Source of the DNA: Luteibacter sp. UNCMF331Sha3.1
GTDB lineage: Bacteria; Pseudomonadota; Gammaproteobacteria; Xanthomonadales; Rhodanobacteraceae
Assembly: GCF_900109915.1 (NCBI RefSeq)
Contig: NZ_FOBU01000004.1
Span: 99,891-163,890 of the forward strand
Direction of reading: 5' to 3'
Length of the DNA stretch: 64,000 nt
Shown here: piece after piece, positions 1 to 7,969 of the stretch
Layout of the letters: each line of letters starts with the position of its first letter
Position numbering within the stretch: the stretch's first letter is position 1
Translations under genes and position numbers: made by a program
The notes under the pieces: model-generated
Told to the model about the DNA's origin: nothing
Database searches by the model: none
The model's input: only the letters and a program-made list of their open reading frames with translations

Positions 1-304
1 AGTGGCGCCGCAGCAGCCGATGGGCGATACCGTGGAACGTGCCGACGGTGAGGCCCTGCGTACCGCCGGGCACGATGCCGTCCAGCCGCGCGCGCATCTC
101 GCCCGCCGCCTTGTTGGTGAAGGTCACCGCCAGGATCGCCCACGGGGGCACGCCTTCGACCTGGGTCAGCCAGCCGATACGGTTGGTGAGCACGCGGGTC
201 TTGCCGGAGCCGGCGCCGGCGAGGATCAGGTAATGGCCGGGCGGGGCGCTGACGGCCTCACGCTGGGCATCGTTCAGGGAATCGAGCAGGTGGGAAACAT
301 CCAT
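1..304 (-). CDS. uvrD: DNA helicase II UvrD, N-terminal part (runs off the left edge)
   Basis: SF1 helicase of nucleotide excision repair and mismatch repair. Only the first ~101 codons are inside the window. The start (MDVSHLLDSLND) is nearly identical to the E. coli UvrD N-terminus. The Q-motif region (LNDAQREAV, residues 10-18), the Walker A motif AGAGSGKT (29-36) and motif Ia (AVTFTNKAAGEM) are all visible. The ATG is at 304. It is truncated by the window edge, not by mutation as far as can be seen. It lies just downstream of the DUF3185 gene on the same strand, separated by 49 bp. Confidence 0.95.
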   Translation of the reverse strand, partial: MDVSHLLDSLNDAQREAVSAPPGHYLILAGAGSGKTRVLTNRIGWLTQVEGVPPWAILAVTFTNKAAGEMRARLDGIVPGGTQGLTVGTFHGIAHRLLRRH

Positions 305-353
305 CCACCCATTGTAGCGGAGGGGCGCGCGAGGCTCCCCTCCGCGAGGTGCC

Positions 354-572
354 TCAGCGCTTCCGGGCGATACCGGCCACGGCGACGATGCCGCCGATCA
401 CGATGCCGGCGATGCCGACCCACTGCGGAATGGCCTTGTCATGGGTGGCCTCGATCTTCGCCGACCCGATGGACGCCACGGTATCCGTCTTGCTGTAGCT
501 GCCGTTGCCCAGTGTGACCCAGAGACCCAGGCCAATCAGGACCACGCCCACGATGATGAGACCAGCACGCAT
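354..572 (-). CDS. DUF3185 family small membrane protein (72 aa)
   Basis: A short protein with two hydrophobic helices (about residues 3-22 and 50-68) separated by a polar loop, matching the DUF3185 architecture. Function is unknown and it presumably sits in the inner membrane. A strong Shine-Dalgarno (GGGAGGA) precedes the ATG at 572. It lies upstream of uvrD on the same strand and may be co-transcribed with it. The 250 bp upstream hold a palindromic repeat and a terminator facing this gene, so its promoter probably lies at about 590-660. Confidence 0.75.
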   Translation of the reverse strand: MRAGLIIVGVVLIGLGLWVTLGNGSYSKTDTVASIGSAKIEATHDKAIPQWVGIAGIVIGGIVAVAGIARKR

Positions 573-671
573 ATGAGTTCCTCCCGTTTATGTGGCGCCG
601 AGCATGCTGTCACGTATGTGGAGGGTTTGTGTGCGGCTGGCTCGGCCCGTTCGGAGGCCGAGGCTTTTTGT

Positions 672-739
672 GCGAAGCCCGCTGGCTGGCGATGGGTGCT
701 TGCGGCAAGCACCCATCGCCAGCAGGCTGGCTCCCACCC
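672..739. repeat. Intergenic palindromic repeat (REP-like), copy A
   Basis: Long inverted repeat: the inner arms CTGGCGATGGGTGCTT and its complement flank a GCGG-type loop, and the right arm ends in the family signature GGCTGGCTCCCAC. The outer left arm has diverged. A second, partial copy of the right-hand half follows at about 753-790 (GCAAGCACCCTTCGCCCGC). Same family as the copies near 6211, 21660, 44696, 49254 and 52018. Confidence 0.75.
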
Positions 740-824
740 GAAGGTAGGTGGCCTCGTCGCAAGCACCCTTCGCCCGCTAGCGGGCTTCCCAAAGACGGGT
801 TCTTAGCGGTGCCAGAAAGAGGAC

Positions 825-859
825 AAAAAAAACCCCGAGAGCCAGGGGAGCTCTCGGGG
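825..859 (-). terminator. Rho-independent terminator of a minus-strand transcript
   Basis: On the minus strand a 9-bp GC-rich stem (CCCCGAGAG / CTCTCGGGG; arms 833-841 and 851-859) is followed by eight U residues. No credible protein gene lies just upstream on that strand, which implies a non-coding transcript ending here. Confidence 0.85.
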
Positions 860-1000
860 CCGGTGGATGATGCGATCCAGGGGAAGATCGTTCATCCGCA
901 GGGTGACTCCAGGGAGGCGGAGTCCACCGATGAGACGCCGTTGCGTGCGTCCACAGATATAGACGTCCCGCGGGGGCGAAAGTTGCAACGGCGTCCAAAA
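826..1000 (-). ncRNA. Candidate structured small RNA
   Basis: The minus strand of this gene-free interval folds into consecutive stems. There is a perfect 11-bp inverted repeat (GACGCCGTTGC at 934-944 against 985-995). A second hairpin (about 902-927) pairs GTG-ACTCC with GGAGTCAC around one bulge. The terminator at 825-859 closes the 3' end. Open frames crossing it run through the terminator or lack a start with a ribosome site, so it looks non-coding. The 5' end is uncertain: no good -35/-10 pair is visible, though TATAGT (minus strand, about 1060) could place the start near 1052. It is not recognisable as 6S RNA or another known family. Confidence 0.45.
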
Positions 1001-1040
1001 AAAGTCAGTTGACGTTCATTCGCAACGAAATCAGTGATTT

Positions 1041-1326
1041 GCGAGTGATCAACATGAACGACTATACGGAAATATGACGTTTGGACGGCCAAAGTGCCCG
1101 TGCGTTCCGCGAATCTGTGACGAACGTCGCAGGGTGGCGGCGCGATTTGCCGGAATGGCTCCGTTCGCCGCCGTCGCCGCCGTCGATACTGCGGGCGCCG
1201 GCGACATCGCTGGCGGAAGACAGGGGATGACCAGTCGGTGTTGCGCTCGACGCCCACGTGGCGGCGAGCGGGCGCGGCTGCGCGTTCGACTGGCTTTCTT
1301 CCGGAAAATGGATGTGGAGGAGTCAC
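1041..1326. other. Gene-free interval upstream of the cytochrome gene
   Basis: No supported gene is seen. It contains a perfect 13-nt palindrome just to its left (AAATCA-G-TGATTT, 1028-1040), which could be an operator. The rest is GC-rich without recognisable promoters, ending in the ribosome site GGAGG at about 1316 for the gene at 1327. Confidence 0.5.
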
Positions 1327-2817
1327 ATGAATCGGACGACATGCTGGATGGGATCCGGCCTGGTGTTGATGGGCGCCATGATCGCGGCGCAGGCGATTCC
1401 CGCGCAGACGGCGTTCCAGGCGAAGCCGCTGCCGACGATGGAGGTGTTGCGTGCCGCGCAGCCCTTTCAGGACAACAACGGGATGATTCCGCCGAAGAAC
1501 CAGTACGCGGGACCGCTGTTCAGGCTCAACCACGCATGGCCGACCGCCTTGCCGCCGCTTGCCTCGGCGCCGTGGCAGGTCGCCATCGGCAACGGCGCCA
1601 TCACCACGCAGAACGCTCCCGCGTACGCGAAGGCATTGAAGGATGCCGTGAGCGCGAATGCGCGGTCGCTCATCATGCATTACGACACGTGGGATGCCGC
1701 GAAGGCCGGTTGGTACAACGAGCCGTGGCTGGGCTCGCTGCGCGAGTCGATCCATGGCACGTACGAAGCGGGGCAGTTCGGGCCGGCGATCTTTCCGGGC
1801 ACGGGCCTGCGGACGACGTTCCAGACGCACGTGCTCACCTATTACGACGCACGGGCGGCGTATACGATGCACACGTTCTGGGGCGATTCGGCCATGAAGC
1901 CGAACCTCAGCACGGGACCGTCGCAGTTCGCCGAGGGCTCGATCATCGTCAAGGCGGCGATCTTCGGTTCCACCGATCCGAAGATGCCGAGGGACTGGTG
2001 GACGGCGCTCAAGGGCGCGCAGGAGTGGCCCACGTACGTGACGGTGGATCCATCGGGTACCGGTGCGCCGCAGGTGTGGCCGGGCTACGTCGCGCAGTTC
2101 GACATCATCGTGAAGGACTCGCGCGCGTCGCCGCAGACCGGCTGGGTGTTCATGACGCTCGTCTACGACAGCCGCGTGCCGGGCGACGCATGGGACCGGA
2201 TGGTGCCGCTCGGCGTGCAGTGGGGTAACGATCCGCAGGCCACGCGCGCGGGCATGCCCTTGCAGGAGAACTGGAACAATCCGGCCGCGCCGCTGTATGC
2301 GACGCAGACGCTGGGCTGGGGCGGTCGTCTCTCCGGACCGAACGACGGCGGGCGCAACGACATCGCTGTGAACGGCAAGGTGATGCGCAACGAGCCCGAT
2401 TCCAGTTGCATGAGCTGTCACAGCACGGCGCAGTGGAACAACGACCTGCATCGCATGCCGAGCTTCCTGCTGCCGTCGTTCGCGACGAACCAGCCGCCTT
2501 ACTTCCAGACCTGCGGGGACACCGGCAAGCTGGATCCGAACGGCAACCTCATCTGCTCCCCGGCACCGGGGTCGAAGGAATGGATGAAGTGGTTCCAGAA
2601 CCGCAAGGGCAACGTGGCGATGGACCCTGGCTCGTTCGCCACCGACTTCGACGAAGTGTTTTCGTTCAAGGCGCTGAAGCTGTGGTGGGCGGCCACCGGG
2701 CCGGCGAATCAGGCGCCGCCGATGCTGCTTCGCCTGCCGGGTCAGCCACGGCGTTTCAACCAGTACACGGGCGCGCCGTTACCGGCGCCCGTGCGTGAGC
2801 CGTCGTCGGGACACTGA
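1327..2817 (+). CDS. Orphan secreted c-type cytochrome-like protein (496 aa)
   Basis: Family not recognised. The ATG at 1327 is preceded by GGAGG and opens a signal peptide (hydrophobic stretch about residues 8-22, likely cleavage after IPA). A single haem-c motif CMSCH lies at residues 361-365, predicting one covalently bound haem in the periplasm. The region before it is rich in Trp and Tyr and could be a large substrate-binding or beta-rich domain. No redox partner, maturation gene or dehydrogenase is adjacent; the next gene (polA) is convergent. Periplasmic electron transfer or a haem-containing enzyme is inferred only from the motif. An earlier start at 1258 has no ribosome site and would put residues before the signal peptide. 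Confidence 0.75.
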   Translation: MNRTTCWMGSGLVLMGAMIAAQAIPAQTAFQAKPLPTMEVLRAAQPFQDNNGMIPPKNQYAGPLFRLNHAWPTALPPLASAPWQVAIGNGAITTQNAPAYAKALKDAVSANARSLIMHYDTWDAAKAGWYNEPWLGSLRESIHGTYEAGQFGPAIFPGTGLRTTFQTHVLTYYDARAAYTMHTFWGDSAMKPNLSTGPSQFAEGSIIVKAAIFGSTDPKMPRDWWTALKGAQEWPTYVTVDPSGTGAPQVWPGYVAQFDIIVKDSRASPQTGWVFMTLVYDSRVPGDAWDRMVPLGVQWGNDPQATRAGMPLQENWNNPAAPLYATQTLGWGGRLSGPNDGGRNDIAVNGKVMRNEPDSSCMSCHSTAQWNNDLHRMPSFLLPSFATNQPPYFQTCGDTGKLDPNGNLICSPAPGSKEWMKWFQNRKGNVAMDPGSFATDFDEVFSFKALKLWWAATGPANQAPPMLLRLPGQPRRFNQYTGAPLPAPVREPSSGH

Positions 2818-2837
2818 CGCGCGGAGGGGCGGGGCGC

Positions 2838-5573
2838 TCAGTGCGCCTCGTCCCAGTTCGCGCCCACGCCGATGTCGACCTGTAGCGGCACGCTGAGTTC
2901 GGCCGCGCCGGTCATGTGCGTCTCTATGCCCGCGCGGATCTCGTCGACCGCGTCGGCGCGCACTTCGAAGACGAGTTCATCGTGCACCTGCATCAGCAGG
3001 CGCACGTCGTCGCGCGGTTCGATCCAGCCGGCGACGGCGATCATCGCGCGCTTGATGATGTCCGCGGCGGTGCCCTGCATGGGCGCGTTGATCGCCGCGC
3101 GTTCCGCACCGGCACGATGCGACGGGTTTCGCGACTTCAGGTTTTCCAGATACAGCCGACGGCCGAACAACGTCTGCACGTAGCCGTCGCGATGCGCCTG
3201 CTCGCGCGTCGCGTCCATGAAGGCGCGCACGCCGGGATAGCGGGAGAAATAGCGGCCCATGTAATCGGAGGCTTCGCCCCGATCCACGCCGAGCTGCCGG
3301 GCGAGGCCGAACGCGCTCATGCCGTACATCAGGCCGAAGTTGATCGCCTTCGCCGCGCGTCGCTGGTTCGGCGTGACCTCGTCGGGCGTGACGCCGAAGA
3401 CTTCCGCCGCCGTGGCGCGGTGCACGTCGCCGCCTTCGCGGAACGCGCGCACGAGGCCTTCGTCGTTCGACAGGTGCGCCATGATGCGCAGCTCGATCTG
3501 CGAATAGTCGGCCGCGACGATGCGCCAGCCCTCGGGCGCCACGAACGCCTGGCGGATGCGCCGGCCTTCTTCCGTGCGCACCGGGATGTTCTGCAGGTTG
3601 GGATCGGACGAACTGATGCGGCCCGTCGCCACCGCGCCCTGGTGGTAGCTGGTGTGCACACGGCCCGTGCGCGGATTGACGATGCCCGCCAGCTTGTCGG
3701 TGTACGTCGAACGGAGCTTCGCGAGGCCGCGGTATTCGAGGATCAGGCGCGGCAACTCGTGGGTGTCCGCGATCGCCTCCAGCGCCTCTTCGTTCGTCGA
3801 GGGCTGTCCGGTCGGCGTCTTGATCTTCGCGGCGAGGCCCAGTTCGTCGAAGAGCACGGCCTGCAGCTGCTTCGGCGAGTCGAGGTTGAACTCGTGACCG
3901 GCCGACGCGTACGCCTGCGACTGCAGTTCGACCATGCGCTTGCCGAGCTGCTGGCTCTGCTTGCGAAGTTCGTTGGCGTCGATCAGCACGCCGGTGCGTT
4001 CCATCTTCGCGAGCACCGGCACGAGCGGCATCTCGATGTCGGTGTACACCGCGCGCAGCGACGGTTCGTCCTCGAGCTTCGCCCACAGCGCCTGGTGCAG
4101 GCGCAGCGTGATGTCGGCATCCTCGGCGGCATAGCGGCAGGCCGTGTCGCAGTCCACCTGCGAGAACGGGATCTGCTTCGCGCCCTTGCCGGCCACGTGT
4201 TCGTACTTGATCGTGGTGTAGCCGAGGTAGCGCTGCGCCAGCGAATCCATGTCGTGGCGCGTCGCGGTGGCGTTGTAGATGTACGACTCCAGCATCGTGT
4301 CGTGCTTCAGCCCGCGCAACGCGATGCCATAGTGCGAGAGCACGTTGATGTCGTACTTGCCGTGCTGGCCGACCTTGGGTCGCGTCGGGTCTTCCAGGAT
4401 CGGCTTCAGCGCGCCAAGCACGTGCTCGGGCGACAACTGCCGCGGCGCGCCCGGATAGTCGTGGGTCAGCGGCACGTAAGCGGCCTTGCCGGGTTCCACC
4501 GCGAGCGACAGGCCGACGATGTCCGCGCGCATCGCATCGATGCTGGTCGTCTCGGTATCGAACGCGATCAGCGGCGCGGTCTCGAGCTTCTCGAGCCAGG
4601 CGGCGAGACGTTCCTCGGTGACCACGAGTTCGTATTCGCCTTCCGCCGAGAGCGCGGCGTCGAGCGGTGCCGCCGCCGGTGCCGGTGCCGGTGCCGCCAC
4701 GGTGGGGGCGGGGGTCGCGGCCGGTTCGCCGCCGGCGTCCAGCTCCTTCAGCGCGGCCTTGAAGTCGTAGCGCGCGTACAGTTCGCGCAGCGCGTCGACG
4801 TCGCGCTCGCGCATGGCGAGGTCGGTGGGGCCGTGTTCGAGCGGCACGTCGGTGCGGATGGTGACGAGTTCGCGCGAGAGCGGCAGGCGCGGAATCGCCG
4901 CGCGCAGGTTTTCGCCGATCTTGCCGCCGATCCTGTCGGCGTTCGCGAACAGGGCGTCCAGCGTGCCGTACTCGCCGAGCCATTTCGCGGCCGTCTTCGG
5001 ACCGCATTTCTCCACGCCCGGCACGTTGTCGATGCTGTCGCCCATCAGCGTGAGGTAGTCGACGATCTGCTCGGGATGCACGCCGAATTTCTCGATGACG
5101 CCGTCGATGTCCATCGTGGAGTTCGACATGGTGTTGATCAGCACGATGTGCGCGCCGACCAGCTGCGCGAAATCCTTGTCGCCGGTGGAGATGATCGTGT
5201 CGATACCCTGCGCAGCGGCCTGCACGGCGAGCGTGCCGATCACGTCGTCGGCTTCCACGCCTGGCACGCAGATGATCGGGAAACCCAGCGCGCCGACGAT
5301 CTTCATCATCGGGTCGATCTGCGCGCGCAGGTCGTCGGGCATCGACGGCCGGTTCGCCTTGTACGCGGGGTACAGGTCGTCGCGGAAGGTGCGGCCCGGT
5401 GCGTCGCACACGAACGCCACGTAGTCGGACCCGGCCTTCATCGTCGTGCGCAGCATGTTGACGATGCCGAACAGCGCGCCGGTGGGCTCGCCGAAGGTAT
5501 TGGTCAGGGGAGGCAGCGCGTGGAACGCGCGATACAGGTACGACGACCCGTCGATGAGCGTGAGCGTAGGCAT
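2838..5573 (-). CDS. polA: DNA polymerase I (911 aa)
   Basis: Repair and Okazaki-fragment polymerase. Three domains are visible: the 5'-3' nuclease (about 1-285, starting MPTLTLIDGSSYLYRAFH); an Ala/Pro-rich linker (about 280-310); the 3'-5' exonuclease, with the metal ligands intact in FDTET, so proofreading should work; and the polymerase domain, with motif A (ADYSQIELRIMAHLS), the finger helix (KAINFGLMYGMSAFG) and motif C (MQVHDELVFEV). Length is normal for the family. It is convergent with the cytochrome gene (20 bp apart) and divergent from the DUF2782 gene, a common gammaproteobacterial arrangement. Confidence 0.97.
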   Translation of the reverse strand: MPTLTLIDGSSYLYRAFHALPPLTNTFGEPTGALFGIVNMLRTTMKAGSDYVAFVCDAPGRTFRDDLYPAYKANRPSMPDDLRAQIDPMMKIVGALGFPIICVPGVEADDVIGTLAVQAAAQGIDTIISTGDKDFAQLVGAHIVLINTMSNSTMDIDGVIEKFGVHPEQIVDYLTLMGDSIDNVPGVEKCGPKTAAKWLGEYGTLDALFANADRIGGKIGENLRAAIPRLPLSRELVTIRTDVPLEHGPTDLAMRERDVDALRELYARYDFKAALKELDAGGEPAATPAPTVAAPAPAPAAAPLDAALSAEGEYELVVTEERLAAWLEKLETAPLIAFDTETTSIDAMRADIVGLSLAVEPGKAAYVPLTHDYPGAPRQLSPEHVLGALKPILEDPTRPKVGQHGKYDINVLSHYGIALRGLKHDTMLESYIYNATATRHDMDSLAQRYLGYTTIKYEHVAGKGAKQIPFSQVDCDTACRYAAEDADITLRLHQALWAKLEDEPSLRAVYTDIEMPLVPVLAKMERTGVLIDANELRKQSQQLGKRMVELQSQAYASAGHEFNLDSPKQLQAVLFDELGLAAKIKTPTGQPSTNEEALEAIADTHELPRLILEYRGLAKLRSTYTDKLAGIVNPRTGRVHTSYHQGAVATGRISSSDPNLQNIPVRTEEGRRIRQAFVAPEGWRIVAADYSQIELRIMAHLSNDEGLVRAFREGGDVHRATAAEVFGVTPDEVTPNQRRAAKAINFGLMYGMSAFGLARQLGVDRGEASDYMGRYFSRYPGVRAFMDATREQAHRDGYVQTLFGRRLYLENLKSRNPSHRAGAERAAINAPMQGTAADIIKRAMIAVAGWIEPRDDVRLLMQVHDELVFEVRADAVDEIRAGIETHMTGAAELSVPLQVDIGVGANWDEAH

Positions 5574-5667
5574 CCCCGGATTCTCTCATGGCCGCGCGCG
5601 GGGTGTCCGTTCACGTGGCCGCGGGGGTGGGAATTGCTATGCTCGTCTCCCCGTACGGAGACTTCCC

Positions 5668-6186
5668 ATGAATCGCATGCACGCCCTCGTCGCCGCACTC
5701 GCCCTGGCGCTGGCGCTTCCCGCCGCCGCCCAGACGGCGAGCGATCCGAAGCTGAAGACCTTGCCGCCACCCGCGCTGAACGACCCGGGCGTGAAAGCGG
5801 GCGAACCCGACCGCTCGGGGCAGAAGCCGATTCCGCGACCGGTGCCGTACGACCAGGCCACCGACCCCGACATGTACAAGTCCACGCCGGCGACGTCGGA
5901 CGCGCAGGGCTCCCGCGTGACGGCGGCCAACCTGCCCGACCCGGGCGCTCCCGATCAGGGCATTCCGGACGTCCAGGTGCACATGGAAGGCGACAACCAG
6001 GTCCAGGAGTTCCGCCAGAACGGCAAGCTCTACCAGGTGGTCGTGACGCCGAAGAACGGCGTGCCGCAGTATTACAACGTCGACGAGGACGGCAAGCGCA
6101 CGGGCACCAGTTCGTCAGGCATCCGTCCGGTGAACTACAAGGTGTACGAATGGGGCAAGGCACCGAAGCCGGCCGACGGTAACTGA
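5668..6186 (+). CDS. DUF2782 family secreted protein (172 aa)
   Basis: Starts with a clear signal peptide (MNRMHALVAALALALALPAAAQ). A long Pro/Asp-rich low-complexity stretch (about 25-105) leads to a C-terminal DUF2782 domain with the pattern VQVHMEGDNQVQEFRQNGKL...YEWG. Function is unknown; members of this family are commonly encoded next to polA, as here (divergent, 94 bp). Periplasmic location is inferred. The low-complexity segment is longer than I would expect for the family. Confidence 0.8.
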   Translation: MNRMHALVAALALALALPAAAQTASDPKLKTLPPPALNDPGVKAGEPDRSGQKPIPRPVPYDQATDPDMYKSTPATSDAQGSRVTAANLPDPGAPDQGIPDVQVHMEGDNQVQEFRQNGKLYQVVVTPKNGVPQYYNVDEDGKRTGTSSSGIRPVNYKVYEWGKAPKPADGN

Positions 6187-6210
6187 GCCTTCCGGGGCAC
6201 GTCACGCTCT

Positions 6211-6238
6211 GGTGGGAGCCAGCCTGCTGGTTCCCACC
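6211..6238. repeat. Truncated palindromic repeat, copy B
   Basis: Keeps only the outer arms of the family: GGTGGGAGCCAGCCTGCTGG is followed directly by TTCCCACC. Lies 25 bp after the stop codon of the DUF2782 gene, between convergent genes. Confidence 0.65.
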
Positions 6239-6244
6239 GCTGTC

Positions 6245-6943
6245 CTAGCCATCCAGCTCGGGGTAGTGCCTGAAGATGCCGTTCGTGCTGAACGGCACGC
6301 GGCGCTCGGAAGCGAGGTACGCGGCGATGTTCGGCCGGTCGGCCACGCGCTTCGCGAGGTCGCGCAGCAGCGGCACCTTCTGCTTCGCCATGGCCTTCGG
6401 GAAGGCGTAGTCCAGCCCCGCCATCACCTGGAACAGCGACAGGTCGACGTACGAATGCTGCCGTAGCGGAAACCGGCTCCCGCCGCGATCGATGGCCTTC
6501 TCGAAGTAGGCGAGGAATTTCGGTATCCGGTGCTCCCGGAAATCCTTCGAACGCCGCTTCGCTTCGTCGCGCTGGTCTTCGTAATACTGCTCCGTCGACA
6601 CCGGATGATGGGTGTCGTGCACTTCGGCGACGAAGTCGGTGATCGTCAGCTCGAGTTGGTGCGCATGGAGCGCCGCGGCTTCGCCCTCGGGCACGAGGCC
6701 GTGCCGCGGCCCGAGGTAATGCAGGATGTTCGCTACCTGCGCGATGACCAGCCGGCCCGTCTTCAGGAAGGGCGGGGCGAAGGGCAGGGCCCCGGTGTGT
6801 TCGCCGTCGAGAAAGGGCGCGATCGCCTGGTCGCCTTCCACCCGCGCCACGTCGATGTACGGTGCCGCGACGTCCTCCAGGCACAGGCGCACGAACTCGC
6901 CGCGCCCCTGCAGCCCCGTCCAGTAGTAGAGCTGGTAACTCAT
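6245..6943 (-). CDS. Glutathione S-transferase family protein (232 aa)
   Basis: N-terminal thioredoxin-like GST domain (about 1-85, YQLYYWTGLQGRGEFVRL...) followed by an all-helical C-terminal domain (about 95-225, with SYVDLSLFQVMAGLDYAFP). The ATG at 6943 follows GGAGGTGGCG, an excellent ribosome site. Probably a cytosolic glutathione-dependent transferase or detoxification enzyme; the substrate cannot be predicted. It is convergent with the DUF2782 gene and lies 43 bp downstream of the LysR regulator on the same strand, so the two may share a transcript. Confidence 0.85.
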   Translation of the reverse strand: MSYQLYYWTGLQGRGEFVRLCLEDVAAPYIDVARVEGDQAIAPFLDGEHTGALPFAPPFLKTGRLVIAQVANILHYLGPRHGLVPEGEAAALHAHQLELTITDFVAEVHDTHHPVSTEQYYEDQRDEAKRRSKDFREHRIPKFLAYFEKAIDRGGSRFPLRQHSYVDLSLFQVMAGLDYAFPKAMAKQKVPLLRDLAKRVADRPNIAAYLASERRVPFSTNGIFRHYPELDG

Positions 6944-6986
6944 CGCCACCTCCCGCCGTGAAAGGGCAAGCGTGCCCGCGCGTTTC

Positions 6987-7877
6987 TCAAGCCAGCGTGA
7001 GCGCGAGGGCCCGGAACGACTCCCAGACGGTCTGCGCGGGCGGCGATAGCGAACGCGCACGCCGGCGCACGAGCGTCACGTCGCGTCGGACTTCCGGTGT
7101 GAGTTTCAATGCGACGAGGCCGGGCCGCAGCGCGTCGAGCGACAGCGCGGGCGTGACCGTCACGCCCAGCCCGGCCTCCACCATGCGGAACGCGGTGTGC
7201 GGATGGCCGACCTCCAGCGCCACGTGCGCATCGATGCCGCGCGTGGCGAAGGCGGCGTCGATCAGACGGCGGCTTCCCGAGGCGTGGTCGAGAAGGACCA
7301 GGGGTTCGCTCGCGAGCCCCTTCCATGTGACGCCCTGCCGGGCGGCGAAGGCGTGATCGGCGCGGCAGACGAGCACGAAGGGATCGCGCAGGATGGTCTC
7401 CGCGTCGAATTCCTCGGCCGTGGCTGGCTCCACGCACAGGCCGAAGTCGACCTCGCCGCCCCGGACGGCGTCGAGCACCTGCGCCTGCGTCTGGTCGCGC
7501 AGCAGGATGTCGAGCGCGGGGTGATCGACGGCGCAGCGTGCGATGGCGGACGGTACGAGACCGGCGGAGAGCGTGGGCACGGCCGCGATCCGCACGCGGC
7601 CGCGCAACGGGTCCGCCTGCGCGACCGCGTGGGCGAGGACGCCGTCCAGTTCGTCGAGCACGCGGGACAGGGCCTGCTCGAGGTAGCGGCCGGCCTCCGT
7701 CGGCACCACTTCGCGCGTGCTGCGATCGAAGAGGCGCACGTCGAGTTCGCCCTCGAGATCCGCGATGAGGCGGCTTACCGCGGGTTGGGTAAGGTGCAGG
7801 GCGTCCGCCGCGCGGCGGAAGTGCCGGTGACCGGCCACCGCGAGAAAGGCCCGAAGCTGGCGCATCGATACATTCAT
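6987..7877 (-). CDS. LysR-family transcriptional regulator (296 aa)
   Basis: Typical LysR layout: an N-terminal winged helix (about 4-63, MRQLRAFLAVAGHRHFRRAADALHLTQPAVSRLIADLE in two pieces) and a C-terminal effector-binding domain. It is divergent from the YfeH-type transporter, with 92 bp between the start codons, the classical geometry for a LysR protein controlling its divergent neighbour and itself. A perfect palindrome overlaps its start codon (7868-7890). The co-inducer is unknown. Confidence 0.9.
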   Translation of the reverse strand: MNVSMRQLRAFLAVAGHRHFRRAADALHLTQPAVSRLIADLEGELDVRLFDRSTREVVPTEAGRYLEQALSRVLDELDGVLAHAVAQADPLRGRVRIAAVPTLSAGLVPSAIARCAVDHPALDILLRDQTQAQVLDAVRGGEVDFGLCVEPATAEEFDAETILRDPFVLVCRADHAFAARQGVTWKGLASEPLVLLDHASGSRRLIDAAFATRGIDAHVALEVGHPHTAFRMVEAGLGVTVTPALSLDALRPGLVALKLTPEVRRDVTLVRRRARSLSPPAQTVWESFRALALTLA

Positions 7878-7890
7878 AATCAGAATGTAT
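7868..7890. promoter_or_regulatory. Putative LysR operator overlapping the regulator start codon
   Basis: Perfect 8-bp inverted repeat ATACATTC-N7-GAATGTAT, AT-rich in a GC-rich background. It fits the T-N11-A pattern of LysR-type boxes. It covers the ATG (7875-7877) of the regulator, so binding could repress the regulator while activating the gene at 7970. Confidence 0.6.
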
Positions 7891-7969
7891 CACCGAATCA
7901 GATAAAACGATTTGCGCTATGGATGGTGCGGCGGTGCAATAGGTGCATCCCCGATACCGGCCGTTCGCC

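Noticed and set aside
803..998. Short minus-strand frames over the candidate RNA at 826-1000
   Set aside because: They read straight through the terminator stem and lack ribosome sites, so a peptide is unlikely.
826..1000. 6S RNA as identity of the structured transcript
   Set aside because: 6S RNA is one long hairpin with a central bulge, usually beside zapA/ygfA. Here there are separate stem-loops and none of those neighbours.
892..2451. A 519-codon minus-strand frame opposite the cytochrome gene
   Set aside because: Arg-rich mirror frame without domains; the plus-strand gene has a ribosome site, signal peptide and haem motif.
2916..6182. A 1088-codon open frame on the plus strand opposite polA
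   Set aside because: It is the mirror frame of a high-GC real gene: Arg/Val/His-rich, no known domain, and it continues into the DUF2782 gene in the wrong frame. polA on the minus strand has full family conservation.
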